Translations under genes and position numbers: made by a program | IMG/VR virus record: IMGVR_UViG_3300035666_000025 | Span: 1-56,592 of that record | Length of the DNA: 56,592 nucleotides | Direction: 5' to 3' (one strand) | From: a virus | Part shown: piece after piece, positions 56,568-56,592 of the stretch | Layout: the number at the start of each line of letters is the position of its first letter | Numbering within the stretch: position 1 is the stretch's first letter | The notes under the pieces: generated by a model | Seen by the model: the letters and a program-made list of their open reading frames with translations, nothing else | What the model was told of the DNA's origin: nothing | Database searches by the model: none

Positions 56568-56592
56568 CTCATTCCTCGTATGGCGGTGGCGC
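56564..56592 (-). CDS. Partial gene cut by the right edge (C-terminal end)
   Basis: The last eight codons before a TGA (56566-56564) read ATAIRGMR and are open to the window edge. This resembles the AAAIRARG ending of the next gene. The gene is truncated only by the window. The stop overlaps the start of the 81-aa gene. Confidence 0.45.

Noticed and set aside
1-56592. tRNA genes, insertion sequences, integrase or att sites
   Set aside because: I saw no cloverleaf-type sequences, transposase or integrase motifs, or terminal repeats that would support any of these.

Overview
The window looks like most of the genome of a tailed phage (Caudoviricetes), probably with a short, podovirus-type tail. 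It carries a terminase pair, a P22/SU10-like portal, a scaffold, a major capsid protein, adaptors, a propeller-type tail protein, ejection-type internal proteins and a lysis cassette. There is no integrase, no excisionase, no DNA or RNA polymerase gene and no tRNA gene in view, so replication probably leans on the host. A Gram-negative, proteobacterial host is suggested by the gene style (Gp49/66-like, DUF1376-like, RusA-like and 'YTAPP'-type proteins). That is inference; the host cannot be read directly.

Layout. (1) About 1-7.4 kb, plus strand: an early operon of small genes, with a probable ssDNA-binding-like protein, a PD-(D/E)XK exonuclease, HTH and zinc-ribbon proteins and many small orphan genes. 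(2) 7.38-51.45 kb, minus strand, read right to left: the late region. Its order is HTH regulator, TerS, TerL, a giant polyvalent protein with ADP-ribosyltransferase-like domains, portal, small proteins, a GroES-like co-chaperonin, scaffold, capsid proteins, an adaptor, a collagen-like fibre, a glycan-modification and second-fibre cassette, holin-like proteins and endolysin, a second adaptor, fibre and tail proteins, and finally ejection proteins with a transglycosylase. (3) 51.57-56.59 kb, minus strand: a replication and recombination operon (helicase, DUF1376/DnaT-like loader, RusA, Ref-like nuclease, zincin). It ends at a good intrinsic terminator near 51.5 kb. The plus early operon and the minus late operon converge and overlap tail to tail at 7,382-7,410.

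The most striking part is 22.5-31.5 kb, an almost unbroken chain of overlapping stop/start codons. It links a Ser-rich collagen-like fibre (Gly-X-Ser repeated about 80 times) and a seven-bladed RCC1-propeller fibre to glycosyltransferases of several types (GT2 twice, GT9-like twice, GT25, GT32). The chain also includes a SAM methyltransferase domain, a sulfotransferase fused to TPR and glycosyltransferase domains, and a protein fusing an APS-kinase-like domain to a nucleotidyltransferase. Read together, these look like a phage-borne system that builds, methylates and sulfates glycans, most simply on the phage's own fibres. The enzymes are seen in the sequence; the substrate and the system are inference.

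Other notable features are a homologous promoter/leader sequence present on both strands (3.07 kb and 52.2 kb), a promoter bracketed by inverted repeats, a 10-bp repeat array at the end of rusA, and a family of intercistronic hairpins, most with very stable tetraloops, next to capsid genes.
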